The notes under the pieces are model-generated. The model saw only the letters and a program-made list of their open reading frames with translations. It was not told the DNA's origin and made no database searches. Position numbers and translations under genes: made by a program. Positions 1-7,507 of a stretch of DNA of 64,000 nucleotides are shown one piece after another. Within the stretch, counting starts at the first letter, position 1. Each line of letters begins with the position of its first letter. The stretch covers positions 280,538 through 344,537 of the forward strand of contig CALIUY010000012.1 in the NCBI GenBank assembly GCA_938048455.1. Direction: 5' to 3'. Source of the stretch: an uncultured Desulfobacterales bacterium (lineage in GTDB: Bacteria > Desulfobacterota > Desulfobacteria > Desulfobacterales > SpSt-501).

Positions 1-510
1 GACCCCCGGGTCGCCGCCCAAGCGGTCCGCCAGGGCCTGCCCGCGCCGTGGTTGGAAGCCGTGCGCCGTTCGCCCGTGGATCGGCTGATCCGGAAATGGC
101 GGCTGGCCCTGCCCCTGCATCCGGAATTCCGCACCTTGCCCATGGTCTGGTACATCCCGCCCCTCAGCCCCGGACGAAGCCTCGACGACGGGGGGGCCGC
201 GGAGGATCCGGAAGGGATGAGGATTCCTTTGCGCTATCTCGCCCATCTCCTGGCGGCGGGCGACGAGGAGCCGGTGCGCGAGGTCCTGGAACGGATGATC
301 CTGCTGCGGGCGTTCATGCGCGCGGAACGGTTGGGGGAGACCTTGGACGGCGCACGCCTTGCCCGCGCCGGGCTGGATCCGCAGAGGCTGCGGGCGATCT
401 ACCGCCTGCTGGCTCTCGCTCCCCTGCAGGAGCGTTTCGTGATTCCCCCGCGTCCGCCCGGCCCCGAGCGCCGGGCGGCTCGGGCACAGGAACGTGCGGG
501 GTTTCCATGA
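1..510 (+). CDS. narH: Respiratory nitrate reductase beta subunit, C-terminal fragment
   Basis: This is the last 169 residues of an ORF that enters the window in frame from the left. The stretch LPLHPEFRTLPMVWYIPPLSP is characteristic of NarH, the four-cluster Fe-S electron-transfer subunit of membrane-bound nitrate reductase. NarH passes electrons from the NarI haems to the NarG molybdenum site. The Fe-S cysteine motifs lie upstream, outside the window. The stop codon (508-510) overlaps the ATG of the next gene (507), as is usual inside nar operons, and narJ and narI follow in the canonical order. NarG should lie just upstream but cannot be seen. Confidence 0.93.
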   Translation, partial: DPRVAAQAVRQGLPAPWLEAVRRSPVDRLIRKWRLALPLHPEFRTLPMVWYIPPLSPGRSLDDGGAAEDPEGMRIPLRYLAHLLAAGDEEPVREVLERMILLRAFMRAERLGETLDGARLARAGLDPQRLRAIYRLLALAPLQERFVIPPRPPGPERRAARAQERAGFP

Positions 511-1061
511 ACCCGGATGCGCCGGGGTGGATTTTCCGCGTACTCTCCGCCTGCCTGAGCTACCCCGAGCCGGAAACGCAGGCCGTGCTGGCGGAGGCCG
601 TCGCGGAGATCGGCGACGAGTCGGTGCGCCGGCGCCTGTCCGGCTTCGTGCGCGAACTGGCGGCGGAGCCGCTTCTCGTGCGGCAGGAGCGGTACACCGA
701 AACCTTCGATCTTTCCCCCTCCTGCTGTCTGAACCTGACCGCCCATGGGGTTTCGCCCGGAGAGGAACGCGGCCTGGCCCTTTGCGGTCTACTCGCCCTT
801 TACCGCAGATGCGGTTGGGAGCCGGCCGGAGGGGAGCTCCCTGATTTCCTGCCGCTGCTGCTCGAGTTTTTGTCGCTCGTGCCGGAGGCCGCGGCGGACC
901 GCGAGATCGCCTCGCTCGGGGGCGCCGTCGCTGAGCTGCAGGCCGCCCTATGCCAGCGGGGCTCTCCCTATGCCGTGCCCCTGGAGATTCTGTGCGCGGT
1001 GTTCCCGCGATCTCCCGTACCGCCCGGGGCGAAGGCGCGCCAGGAAAGGGACACCCCATGA
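507..1061 (+). CDS. narJ: Nitrate reductase molybdenum cofactor assembly chaperone NarJ
   Basis: The protein has 184 aa. It is a dedicated cytoplasmic chaperone that binds the NarG N-terminus and assists molybdenum-cofactor insertion before the complex docks on NarI. It has the all-helical NarJ/DMSO-reductase-chaperone look: an N-terminal LSACLSYPEPE segment, then the conserved YTETFDLSPSCCLNLTAHGVSPGEERG region (about residues 66-90) and LPDFLPLLLEFLS. The start is the ATG inside the narH stop (ATGA), and its own stop overlaps the narI ATG, so the three genes are translationally coupled. Length is slightly short but within family range. The identification rests on both motif and context. Confidence 0.92.
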   Translation: MNPDAPGWIFRVLSACLSYPEPETQAVLAEAVAEIGDESVRRRLSGFVRELAAEPLLVRQERYTETFDLSPSCCLNLTAHGVSPGEERGLALCGLLALYRRCGWEPAGGELPDFLPLLLEFLSLVPEAAADREIASLGGAVAELQAALCQRGSPYAVPLEILCAVFPRSPVPPGAKARQERDTP

Positions 1062-1729
1062 ATCCGACCGAGTTGGCCCTCTTCGTCGCATATCCTTACT
1101 TCTGCCTTGCCGTCTTCGTCCTCGGTCACGCCTACCGCTATGTCACCGACCGCTACGGCTGGAACGCCCATTCGAGCGAGCTGCTCGAGAAGCGCTGGCT
1201 TTTTCCGGGGACGATTCTCTTCCATTTCGGGGTGCTCGGAACCCTCGCCGGTCACGCCGCAGGCCTGCTCGTACCTCAAAGCCTCTACGACGCCGTAGGG
1301 ATCGACAGTGCCGCCCACACGGCGATCGCTCATGCCGGCGGCCGCGTGGTCGGCAGCGCCGCTTTCCTCGGTACGCTGCTGCTGCTGGCTCGCAGGACGT
1401 TCATCCCGCGGGTTCGGCGCCTGAGCCGCGCGAGCGATTTCGTGACTCTGCTCGGCCTGGCCCTGGTCACGGGGGTCGGCACCTACAGCGTCTTTGCCGG
1501 CGGCTTCGACGTGCTGCACACGATCGCCCCCTGGATCCGGAGCCTTCTTGTTTTTCAACCCGATCCTTCCCTCATGGCGGATGTCCCGTTGCGCTACCGG
1601 CTGCACGTGCTCGCCGCTTTCACCCTGCTTGCCTATTCACCGTTCTGCCGTCTGGTGCACATCTGGAGTGTGCCGATCACCTATCTGCGGCGGAGGCCGC
1701 TTGTTTTTCGGCGGCAGCCCGCCGTCTGA
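1058..1729 (+). CDS. narI: Nitrate reductase gamma subunit, cytochrome b NarI
   Basis: The protein has 223 aa and about five membrane helices. It is the di-haem b membrane anchor that takes electrons from quinol and passes them to NarH. Histidines at 56 and 66 (LFHFGVLGTLAGHAAG) fall exactly at the E. coli haem-ligand numbering. His183 and His201 (RLHVLAAFTLLAYSPFCRLVHIWSVP) match the second ligand pair, allowing for a small offset. The start ATG at 1058 overlaps the narJ stop. It is the last structural gene of the narGHJI set. The nitrate transporter begins 27 bp later and is probably co-transcribed. Confidence 0.95.
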   Translation: MNPTELALFVAYPYFCLAVFVLGHAYRYVTDRYGWNAHSSELLEKRWLFPGTILFHFGVLGTLAGHAAGLLVPQSLYDAVGIDSAAHTAIAHAGGRVVGSAAFLGTLLLLARRTFIPRVRRLSRASDFVTLLGLALVTGVGTYSVFAGGFDVLHTIAPWIRSLLVFQPDPSLMADVPLRYRLHVLAAFTLLAYSPFCRLVHIWSVPITYLRRRPLVFRRQPAV

Positions 1730-1756
1730 AGACGGGCTGGGGAAGAAAGGAGGACC

Positions 1757-3052
1757 ATGGGCGAAAAGCCGGCCGTCTGCCTGGCGGCTTCGTCGCCGCG
1801 TGCCGCTTTGGGCTGGACGACGCTTGCCTTTTTCATCGGTTTCGCCGGAGTCTCGGCCTTCGGGCCCGTGCTTCCCCGGCTGCGCCAAACCCTTGATGCG
1901 GGGCCGTTCTGGCTGGGGCTGCTGGCCGCCTCGCCGGCCCTGACCGGCTCCTTGCTGCGTATCCCCTGCGGCGCCCTCGTCGACCGCTACGGGGGCAAGA
2001 GGCCGGTCCTTTTTTTGTTGTTGCTCGCCGCCGCCGGCATTGCGGGGATCGCCGTCCTCTTCGGCGTCGTGGGGTCACCGCGGGCAGAGCATCTTCCGCT
2101 TCTGCTGGGGCTTGCCATGCTCTGCGGTTGCGGCCTCGCCGTCTTCTCGGTCGGGGTGCCGGCCGTCTCCTACTGGTACCCGCAGCGGCGGCAGGGGACC
2201 GCGCTCGCCCTTTACGGCGGCCTGGGAAATCTCGCCCCGGGCCTCTTTGCATTGCTTCTTCCCGTGCTGGTGAACCATTTCGGCTTCACCGCGGCCTACC
2301 TCCTCTGGCTGGTCGGGCTGCTGGCGGCCACGCTGGCCATCGGGTTGTGGATGAAGGACGCCCCTTATTTTCAATATCGCGCGATGGGCCTTGCGGTGGA
2401 CCCCCAGGAACTCCGCCGCGCCTGCGGCGAAGAGCTGGTTCCGGAGGGAAAGGCTCTGGCCTCCATCCGGCGGGCGGGCCGCGACTGGCGGACGTGGGTG
2501 CTGACCTATTTCTACTTGATCACCTTCGGCGGCTTCATCGCCCTGACGGTGTGGTTTCCCACCTTTTGGGTGGAGCGGTTCGAGATTTCGCTGGTCGGCG
2601 CAGGGATGCTGACCGCTCTTTTTTCGCTCTCCGCAAGCCTCTTGCGGGTTGTCGGCGGGATCGTCGCCGATCGCCTGGGCGGTGAGCCCATCGTCGCCGC
2701 CTCACTCGCCGCGGTGGGGCTCGGCGGGGCGGCGATGGCCCTTGCGCAGCATGCGTTCACCGCTTCGGTTTTGGTTCAAGGAATGCTGGCGCTCGGCATG
2801 GGGTTCGGCAATGCGGCGGTGTTCAAACTGGCCCCCCGCTACACTCCCGCTGCGGTCGGCGGAGCCGCCGGCATCATCGGTGGTCTGGGCGCTCTCGGGG
2901 GCTTCGTGCTGCCGCCCCTCATGGGAGGGATCGTCCGCGCGGCCGGACCGGCCGGTTACGGGGCGGGCTTTTGGATCTTTCCCGTGCTAAGCCTCATCGC
3001 ACTTCTTCTTTTCTACCGTCTTCGACGGGGCGGACCGGGAATTCCGAATTGA
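1757..3052 (+). CDS. narK: NarK-type nitrate/nitrite transporter (MFS)
   Basis: The protein has 431 aa and 12 predicted membrane helices of the major facilitator superfamily. NarK/NNP-family proteins import nitrate and/or export nitrite for respiration. Visible hallmarks are the loop DRYGGKRP after helix 2, the glycine-rich GGLGNLAPG stretch around residue 155, resembling an NNP nitrate signature, and a second glycine-rich segment [15 protein letters not shown] near residue 375. A strong ribosome site (AAAGGAGG, 1747-1754) precedes the ATG. Its position directly after narI supports nitrate as substrate. The sequence cannot tell nitrate/H+ symport from nitrate/nitrite antiport. Confidence 0.88.
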   Translation: MGEKPAVCLAASSPRAALGWTTLAFFIGFAGVSAFGPVLPRLRQTLDAGPFWLGLLAASPALTGSLLRIPCGALVDRYGGKRPVLFLLLLAAAGIAGIAVLFGVVGSPRAEHLPLLLGLAMLCGCGLAVFSVGVPAVSYWYPQRRQGTALALYGGLGNLAPGLFALLLPVLVNHFGFTAAYLLWLVGLLAATLAIGLWMKDAPYFQYRAMGLAVDPQELRRACGEELVPEGKALASIRRAGRDWRTWVLTYFYLITFGGFIALTVWFPTFWVERFEISLVGAGMLTALFSLSASLLRVVGGIVADRLGGEPIVAASLAAVGLGGAAMALAQHAFTASVLVQGMLALGMGFGNAAVFKLAPRYTPAAVGGAAGIIGGLGALGGFVLPPLMGGIVRAAGPAGYGAGFWIFPVLSLIALLLFYRLRRGGPGIPN

Positions 3053-3159
3053 CCGCTCTCCGGGGAAGAGGCGCCTACGGGTTGCCCGCGACTCAAAAAC
3101 CGTGTACGGGAATTCATTTGCTTCGGCTTGATTCTGAACCTGCAAAAGGAAACCTTATC

Positions 3160-3321
3160 GTGGACAAGTGGCAGTGCATACCCTGCGGTTATGTGTATGA
3201 TTCTGCGGAAGGCGATGCCGAGGGAGGTATCCCGGCGGGGACGGCGTTTGAGGATTTGCCCGAAGGCTGGGTGTGCCCCATTTGCGGCGTGGGCAAGGAC
3301 CAGTTCGAAAAAATGGGCTGA
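3160..3321 (+). CDS. Rubredoxin
   Basis: The protein has 53 aa, the standard rubredoxin length. Two Cys pairs are visible, CIPCGYVY at residues 6-9 and [11 protein letters not shown] near 39-42. They form the Fe(SCys)4 site, with the conserved EGG.P.GT.FEDLPE.W core between them. The frame is open upstream, but the real start is the GTG at 3160, preceded by AAAAGGA (3144-3150). Rubredoxin is a one-electron carrier, commonly serving oxygen- or NO-stress enzymes in anaerobes. Its location just after the nar genes may indicate a role in coping with reactive nitrogen or oxygen, which is an inference from context. Confidence 0.95.
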   Translation: MDKWQCIPCGYVYDSAEGDAEGGIPAGTAFEDLPEGWVCPICGVGKDQFEKMG

Positions 3322-3377
3322 GAGGCTGACTTTTTCCGCTCAAGAGGGGAAAACCCTCCCTCAAGGGGAAGAGGACT

Positions 3378-3710
3378 ATGACCCAGGAATCCACGGAAGT
3401 GCGGGGCGTGCCGCTTGTCGCCGGCCGGCTGGTCGAGTATGCCGAGGGCTCGATCGTGAGCCGGACGATCGTGAAACGGGAAACCGGAAACGTCACCCTT
3501 TTCGCCTTCGACGCCGGTCAGGGCCTGAGCGAGCACACCGCTCCCTTCGATGCTCTGGTTTTCATCCTGGAGGGCCGGGCGTCGGTGACGATCGGGGGCA
3601 AGTTGAAAGAAGTGACCGCAGGAGAGATGCTGATCATGCCCGCAAACGTGCCCCACGCTCTGCAGGCGGCCGAGCGCTTCAAGATGATGCTTGTCATGAT
3701 CCGCAGCTAA
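3378..3710 (+). CDS. Small cupin-domain protein
   Basis: The protein is a 110-aa single-domain cupin. The two conserved motifs are recognisable: the region around GLSEHTAPFDALVFILEG (cupin motif 1, residues about 52-70) and GEMLIMPANVPHALQA (motif 2, residues about 86-101). The putative metal ligands are His55 and His97; motif 1 has only one His, so metal content is uncertain. The substrate is unknown. Small cupins of this type often act in small-molecule binding or as quercetinase-like enzymes. It follows rubredoxin by 56 bp and ends just before a palindromic repeat element. Start chosen at the ATG with GGGGAAGAGG upstream. Confidence 0.85.
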   Translation: MTQESTEVRGVPLVAGRLVEYAEGSIVSRTIVKRETGNVTLFAFDAGQGLSEHTAPFDALVFILEGRASVTIGGKLKEVTAGEMLIMPANVPHALQAAERFKMMLVMIRS

Positions 3711-3714
3711 AGGC

Positions 3715-3860
3715 ATAAGGGGACGTACATTATTATATCACTTGATTACCCGCTCTCCATTGCCAGCCATAGAACGATCGGTGAAAGCGGGAAGTTAGAG
3801 GAGAGGGCGGGAACGCAAAATGAACCGGCATACCAATATATGAATGGACGTCCCCTTACT
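3715..3860. repeat. REP/MITE-like palindromic element, copy A
   Basis: A 146-bp element bounded by imperfect inverted repeats of about 23 bp. The left arm (3716-3740) begins TAAGGGGACGTACATTATTA; the right arm (3837-3859), read on the minus strand, begins GTAAGGGGACGTCCATTC. The centre is unrelated to copy B at 17185-17300. The right arm contains the TAA stop of the minus-strand gene (3856-3858). The core GGGGACGTCCATT is shared with copy B. Its structure fits a non-autonomous element mobilised by a REP-associated or IS200-type enzyme encoded elsewhere; no transposase is present here. Confidence 0.7.
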
Positions 3861-4401
3861 TTTTAGCTTTGCGCCGTTCGCGGATCATCTTCGTGTCCTG
3901 GTAGAGATCCAGGAACGCGGCTTGGAGGGCTTCCTCGAAACCGACGATCCTTCCCCCGTGAGCCTGGACGAAACGCTCCGCCTCTTCGCGCTCCGCGAAG
4001 GCCCATTTGGCGCGAGCGCTCATGACTCCCGGTCGGTCGCCGCCGAGGACCCAGAAGGCCTTTTCGGCGTCGATCAGCTTGCGGGTGCGGTAATCGCCCA
4101 CGGCAAAGGAAACCGGCGTCTGATCGAGACGGTTGACGAGCTCAACCGCCGTGCAGCGAAGGCTGCAGGTCCCCGTTTCGCTTCCGTCGTCAAACACGAT
4201 CAACATGCGGCTGTGACTGAACTGCCCGCGATCCATGCCGCAAAGCGGGCATGCAGGGTGTCGATCGATGTCGGCTTCCGCGGCTCCGGCGACGCCGCCG
4301 CCAAGAAAAACCAAGAAAATGAGAAGCGCCCGGATTTTCGAGTTTCCTCCTCTCTTGCGGTCTTGGAAAGAGCCCCAGATTGAATCGCGCTCATGGCTCA
4401 T
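3856..4401 (-). CDS. NosL-like copper-binding lipoprotein/chaperone family protein
   Basis: The protein has 181 aa as called. After a hydrophobic segment (ALLIFLVFLGGGVAGAA) comes HPACPLCGM, the NosL signature, followed by SHSRMLIVFDDGSETGTCSLRC with two more cysteines. NosL proteins bind Cu(I) and help assemble nitrous-oxide reductase; distant members occur beside other respiratory genes. No nosZ is visible here. The gene follows the SulP gene by 50 bp on the same strand. The ATG at 4401 gives a long N-terminus before the membrane segment and lacks a good ribosome site. A perfect AGGAGG instead precedes an in-frame ATC codon, so the true start is doubtful. Its stop codon lies inside the repeat element. 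Confidence 0.75.
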   Translation of the reverse strand: MSHERDSIWGSFQDRKRGGNSKIRALLIFLVFLGGGVAGAAEADIDRHPACPLCGMDRGQFSHSRMLIVFDDGSETGTCSLRCTAVELVNRLDQTPVSFAVGDYRTRKLIDAEKAFWVLGGDRPGVMSARAKWAFAEREEAERFVQAHGGRIVGFEEALQAAFLDLYQDTKMIRERRKAKK

Positions 4402-4451
4402 TTTCGAGCTTTCTGCCGTAGGGAGCTCTTGTCGTAAAGGAGTGGTGCTTG

Positions 4452-6146
4452 TCAAGCCGGATGGCTCCGACGAGGGCTGCTTCCTTCGGGTGCGCTTGGC
4501 GGCGGGGACTCGGACGGCGGGGTGCCGGAAAGACCGACTTTCATCTGCCGACGCGCGAGTTCTACGGCCCGGCGGTAGTCGGTCTGGATGCCCTCTTCGC
4601 CGAAGACCCCGGCGCAGTTCAGGTCTTTGAGGATGCGGTCCAGCCCGACCCCCTCGTTCACCACGAGGATGGCGCGGATCCCCTCGGCCTTGAGCTTTTC
4701 CACCATCTCGACCAGGGCGAAGGCGGCGGAGGTGTCCATGAAGGGGACATGATAGCAGTTGATGATGACGACCTTCGCCCCGAGGAGCCGGTTGATCTTG
4801 TCCTGCATCTGGGCGGTCATTCCGAAGAAAAAAGCGCCGCGCACGGCGATTACGCGGATGCCGTAATCGCTCTCTTCCTGAAGTTGCTTGCCCAGGTTGC
4901 GTTCCCAGTCGGCCGGAGCGACCTCGAACACGTTGACCTGGGTCTGCCGGGCCATCTGCCAGGTAAGCATCAGGGCGGCGAGCGCGATGCCGAGGGTGAC
5001 GGCGACGATCAGGTCGACAAACACCGTGACGGCGAACACGACGACCATGACCACGAGATCCGGACGGGGGGTTCGTTTCAGGAGTTTGAGCATGCGGTAG
5101 TCGAGAATGTCGACGCCGACCTTGATCAAAATTCCGGCGAGGGCCGCCATGGGGATGTGAGCCGTCGCTTTGCCGAGTCCCAGCAGGACGGCGAGCAGGA
5201 ACAGCGCGTGGATCATCCCGGAGATTCGGGTCCGGCCGCCGGCCTTGATGTTGACCACGGTGCGCATGGTCGCCCCCGCGCCGGGGAGCCCGCCGAGCAG
5301 GCCGGCGACCAGGTTGCCGAACCCCTGGCCGATGAGTTCGCGGTTGGAGTCGTGGCGCTCGCGTGTCATCGAGTCGGCCACAAGCGAGGTGAGCAGGGTG
5401 TCGATGCTCCCCAGGGCCGCCAGCGCAATCGCCATGGCGAGGATCCGGGGCAGGTGCTCCGCCGACAGCGCCGGAACTCGGAGGTCCGGCAGCCCGGCGG
5501 GGATCTCGCCGATGGTTTTCACGGGAAGGGCGAGCCCCGCCGCGAGCAGGCTGACACTGAGAAGCGCGATGAGCGGTGAGGGGACGACCCGCGTGATGCG
5601 CGCCGGCGTGAGAAACACGATCAGCAGCGTGACCCCGCCGAGGAGCAGGCTTTCGAGTTGCATCCCGGCAAGGGCCCGGGGCAGGCCGAGGAGCGCAAGC
5701 AAGGGGGAACCGACACTTTCCTGGCCGAGGAGAGGATGGATTTGCAGCAGGAGAATGATCACCCCGATTCCGCTCATGAATCCCGAAATCACCGGGTAGG
5801 GGATGTAGCGCACGAAACCGCCGATCCGGATCCCGCCGAAGACGATCTGCAGCGCCCCGGCGAGCATCACGACCGTGAACCCCAGGGAGAGATCCGCCGG
5901 AAAGGCGGCCACGGAGGCGGCGAAGACCACGGTCATGGGGCCGGTCGGACCGGAAACCTGGCAGGGGGTACCGCCGAACAGGGCGGCGAAGAACCCGAGG
6001 CCGATCGCGCCGTAAAGGCCGGCGATCGGCCCGGCGCCGCTCGCCGCGCCGAAGGCGAGCGCCAGCGGCAGAGCGACGACCCCCGCGGTGAGACCCCCGA
6101 AGAGATCTCCGCGCAGGAGGGAGAGCGAGTATCGAGACGGTTTCAT
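4452..6146 (-). CDS. SulP-family anion transporter with STAS domain
   Basis: The protein has 564 aa. It is a SLC26/SulP transporter with an N-terminal membrane domain of 10-14 helices (residues about 10-400) and a cytoplasmic STAS domain (about 415-530). Family features include LALAFGAASGAGPIAGLYGAI near residue 27 and PTGPMTVVFAAS near 67. The conserved GFGNLVAGLLGGLPGAGATMRTVVN (residues about 273-297) is the SulP signature region, and the STAS loop MDTSAA is present. Bacterial members move sulfate, bicarbonate, C4-dicarboxylates or other anions, and the substrate cannot be assigned from sequence. It forms a short operon with the NosL-like gene and is divergent from the regulator at 6400. 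Confidence 0.9.
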   Translation of the reverse strand: MKPSRYSLSLLRGDLFGGLTAGVVALPLALAFGAASGAGPIAGLYGAIGLGFFAALFGGTPCQVSGPTGPMTVVFAASVAAFPADLSLGFTVVMLAGALQIVFGGIRIGGFVRYIPYPVISGFMSGIGVIILLLQIHPLLGQESVGSPLLALLGLPRALAGMQLESLLLGGVTLLIVFLTPARITRVVPSPLIALLSVSLLAAGLALPVKTIGEIPAGLPDLRVPALSAEHLPRILAMAIALAALGSIDTLLTSLVADSMTRERHDSNRELIGQGFGNLVAGLLGGLPGAGATMRTVVNIKAGGRTRISGMIHALFLLAVLLGLGKATAHIPMAALAGILIKVGVDILDYRMLKLLKRTPRPDLVVMVVVFAVTVFVDLIVAVTLGIALAALMLTWQMARQTQVNVFEVAPADWERNLGKQLQEESDYGIRVIAVRGAFFFGMTAQMQDKINRLLGAKVVIINCYHVPFMDTSAAFALVEMVEKLKAEGIRAILVVNEGVGLDRILKDLNCAGVFGEEGIQTDYRRAVELARRQMKVGLSGTPPSESPPPSAPEGSSPRRSHPA

Positions 6147-6399
6147 CCAAGCAATCCTAACCTGTCATTCAAGAGCTGCCATTCAAGTTCCCAGGGGCGC
6201 ATCTTCTAAAGCTCGGTCATGAAAAAGGGCCGCTGCATAACATGCTCTCGGCTCACTGTCAAAAAAGATACCCCCGCATCAGACGCAAACCGCAGTTGCG
6301 AACGTCGCCAGTGGCAGAAAACAAAAAATTTGTTTGACATCAAAAAATTTGTTCGATAGTAGGCATGGTAAACGCTGTCGTTCCCTTCAGGGAGGTTCC
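6147..6399. promoter_or_regulatory. Divergent intergenic region with direct-repeat operator candidate
   Basis: The spacer separates sulP (minus) from the YheO-type regulator (plus). It contains two direct repeats CAAAAAATTTGTTYGA at 6322-6337 and 6341-6356, spaced 19 bp start to start, so on roughly the same face of the helix. The first repeat overlaps a TTGACA -35 box (6334-6339) pointing towards the regulator; a weak -10 (GATAGT, 6355-6360) lies 15 bp beyond. The layout suggests that the repeats are operator half-sites for autoregulation by the downstream regulator. Binding itself is inference. Confidence 0.6.
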
Positions 6400-7062
6400 A
6401 TGGACGAGCGGGAGTGGATTCTCCGGACCTTGGCCCGGATCGCCGATGCGCTCGCCCGGACCTTCCCGCGCAACCTCGAAGTCGTCGTCCACGATCTCTC
6501 CGATCCACGGCACTCCATCTGCCACATCGCCGGTGAGGTGACCCACCGCAAGGTCGGCGGTCCATTGACCGACCTCGTCGTGCGGGCCCTGCGGCGCGAG
6601 GGCCGGGAAATCGGTGACCGTTACAACTATCGCACCACCACCCGCGACGGCCGCGTGCTCAAATCGAGCACGGTCTTCGTCCGCAACCGCCAAGGAGAGG
6701 TCGTCGCCGCCTTCTGCGTCAACTTCGACACCACCGATTATCGCAACGCCGCCCAAGCCCTCGAGGTTTTCACGACCGCAGCGGAGAGTTTCAACGGCGA
6801 GGAGAAAACCGAAACCTTCGCCACCTCGATCACCGAGACGATCGAGGCGCTCTTCGAACAGACGGTCGCCCGGATCGGCAAGCAGCCCCCCTTCATGTCC
6901 TCCACCGAGAGGCTGGAGCTTCTGCGCGCGCTCGAGGAAAGCGGGGTCTTCCAGATCAAGGGCGCGGTCGACCAGGTGGCGCTGCGGATGGGGATCTCCA
7001 AATACACGGTCTACGGCTATCTGAAAAAAATCCGCCTGGAGCAGGAGCTGCCGCAGCTCTGA
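6400..7062 (+). CDS. YheO/DauR-type PAS-HTH transcriptional regulator
   Basis: The protein has 220 aa. An N-terminal YheO-like PAS domain occupies residues about 8-125, with the hallmark NLEVVVHDLSDPRHSI near 22-37 and a GRVLKSSTVFVRNRQGEVVAAFCVNFD sheet region. A C-terminal HTH_22-type helix-turn-helix (about 165-215) includes GAVDQVALRMGISKYTVYGYLKKI. Homologues include DauR, which controls D-arginine catabolism in Pseudomonas. The ATG at 6400 has GGGAGG upstream; an ORF extending further upstream would remove the promoter repeats. RidA and a D-amino-acid PLP enzyme follow directly, fitting a D-amino-acid-responsive regulator. The effector is unknown. Confidence 0.88.
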   Translation: MDEREWILRTLARIADALARTFPRNLEVVVHDLSDPRHSICHIAGEVTHRKVGGPLTDLVVRALRREGREIGDRYNYRTTTRDGRVLKSSTVFVRNRQGEVVAAFCVNFDTTDYRNAAQALEVFTTAAESFNGEEKTETFATSITETIEALFEQTVARIGKQPPFMSSTERLELLRALEESGVFQIKGAVDQVALRMGISKYTVYGYLKKIRLEQELPQL

Positions 7063-7093
7063 GCACCAGAGCGCCGCCCAGAAAGGAAAAACG

Positions 7094-7507
7094 ATGCGTT
7101 CCACTTCTTCCCCGCGACAGGTTGCAACCGCCGACGCCCCCGCCGCGATCGGTCCCTATTCCCAGGGGGTAGCCGCCGGGGGGTTTCTGTTCGTCTCCGG
7201 TCAGCTTCCGCTCGACCCCGAAACCGGAAATCCGGTTGCCGGCGAAATCGAAGCGCGGGTCGATCGGTGCCTCAAAAATTTGACCGCCGTCGCCCGCGCG
7301 GCGGGAACGGATCTTTCGCGGGCGGTCAAACTGACCGTCTTTCTGACCGATCTTTCGCTTTTCGCACGGGTGAACGCGGTGTACGCCCGACATTTTCCCG
7401 GGATGTGCCCCGCCCGCTCCGCGGTCCAGGTGGCCGCTCTGCCCAAAGGAGTGGACATCGAAATCGAAGCCATCATCCAACTTGGATCTGAAGGAGGTCC
7501 TGCATGA
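7094..7507 (+). CDS. RidA-family enamine/imine deaminase
   Basis: The protein has 137 aa, typical for RidA (YjgF/YER057c/UK114). RidA hydrolyses reactive 2-aminoacrylate and related enamines released by PLP enzymes, giving keto acids and ammonia. The conserved IGPYSQG (residues 19-25), the VSGQLPLDP strand and catalytic Arg108 in CPARSAVQVAALP are all present, as is the terminal VDIEIEAI motif. Its stop overlaps the ATG of the PLP enzyme at 7504, so the two are coupled. A PLP deaminase that generates aminoacrylate is the natural partner. It sits 31 bp after the regulator, probably in one transcript. Confidence 0.95.
   Translation: MRSTSSPRQVATADAPAAIGPYSQGVAAGGFLFVSGQLPLDPETGNPVAGEIEARVDRCLKNLTAVARAAGTDLSRAVKLTVFLTDLSLFARVNAVYARHFPGMCPARSAVQVAALPKGVDIEIEAIIQLGSEGGPA

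Noticed and set aside
4449-5579. Long plus-strand ORF opposite sulP
   Set aside because: Composition (Asp/Glu/His-rich, no motifs) is typical of antisense frames in GC-rich coding DNA.
3856-6150. 764-codon minus-strand frame spanning nosL and sulP
   Set aside because: Only its C-terminal quarter (NosL-like) looks like protein; the rest is Arg/Pro-rich shadow sequence of the SulP gene in another frame.
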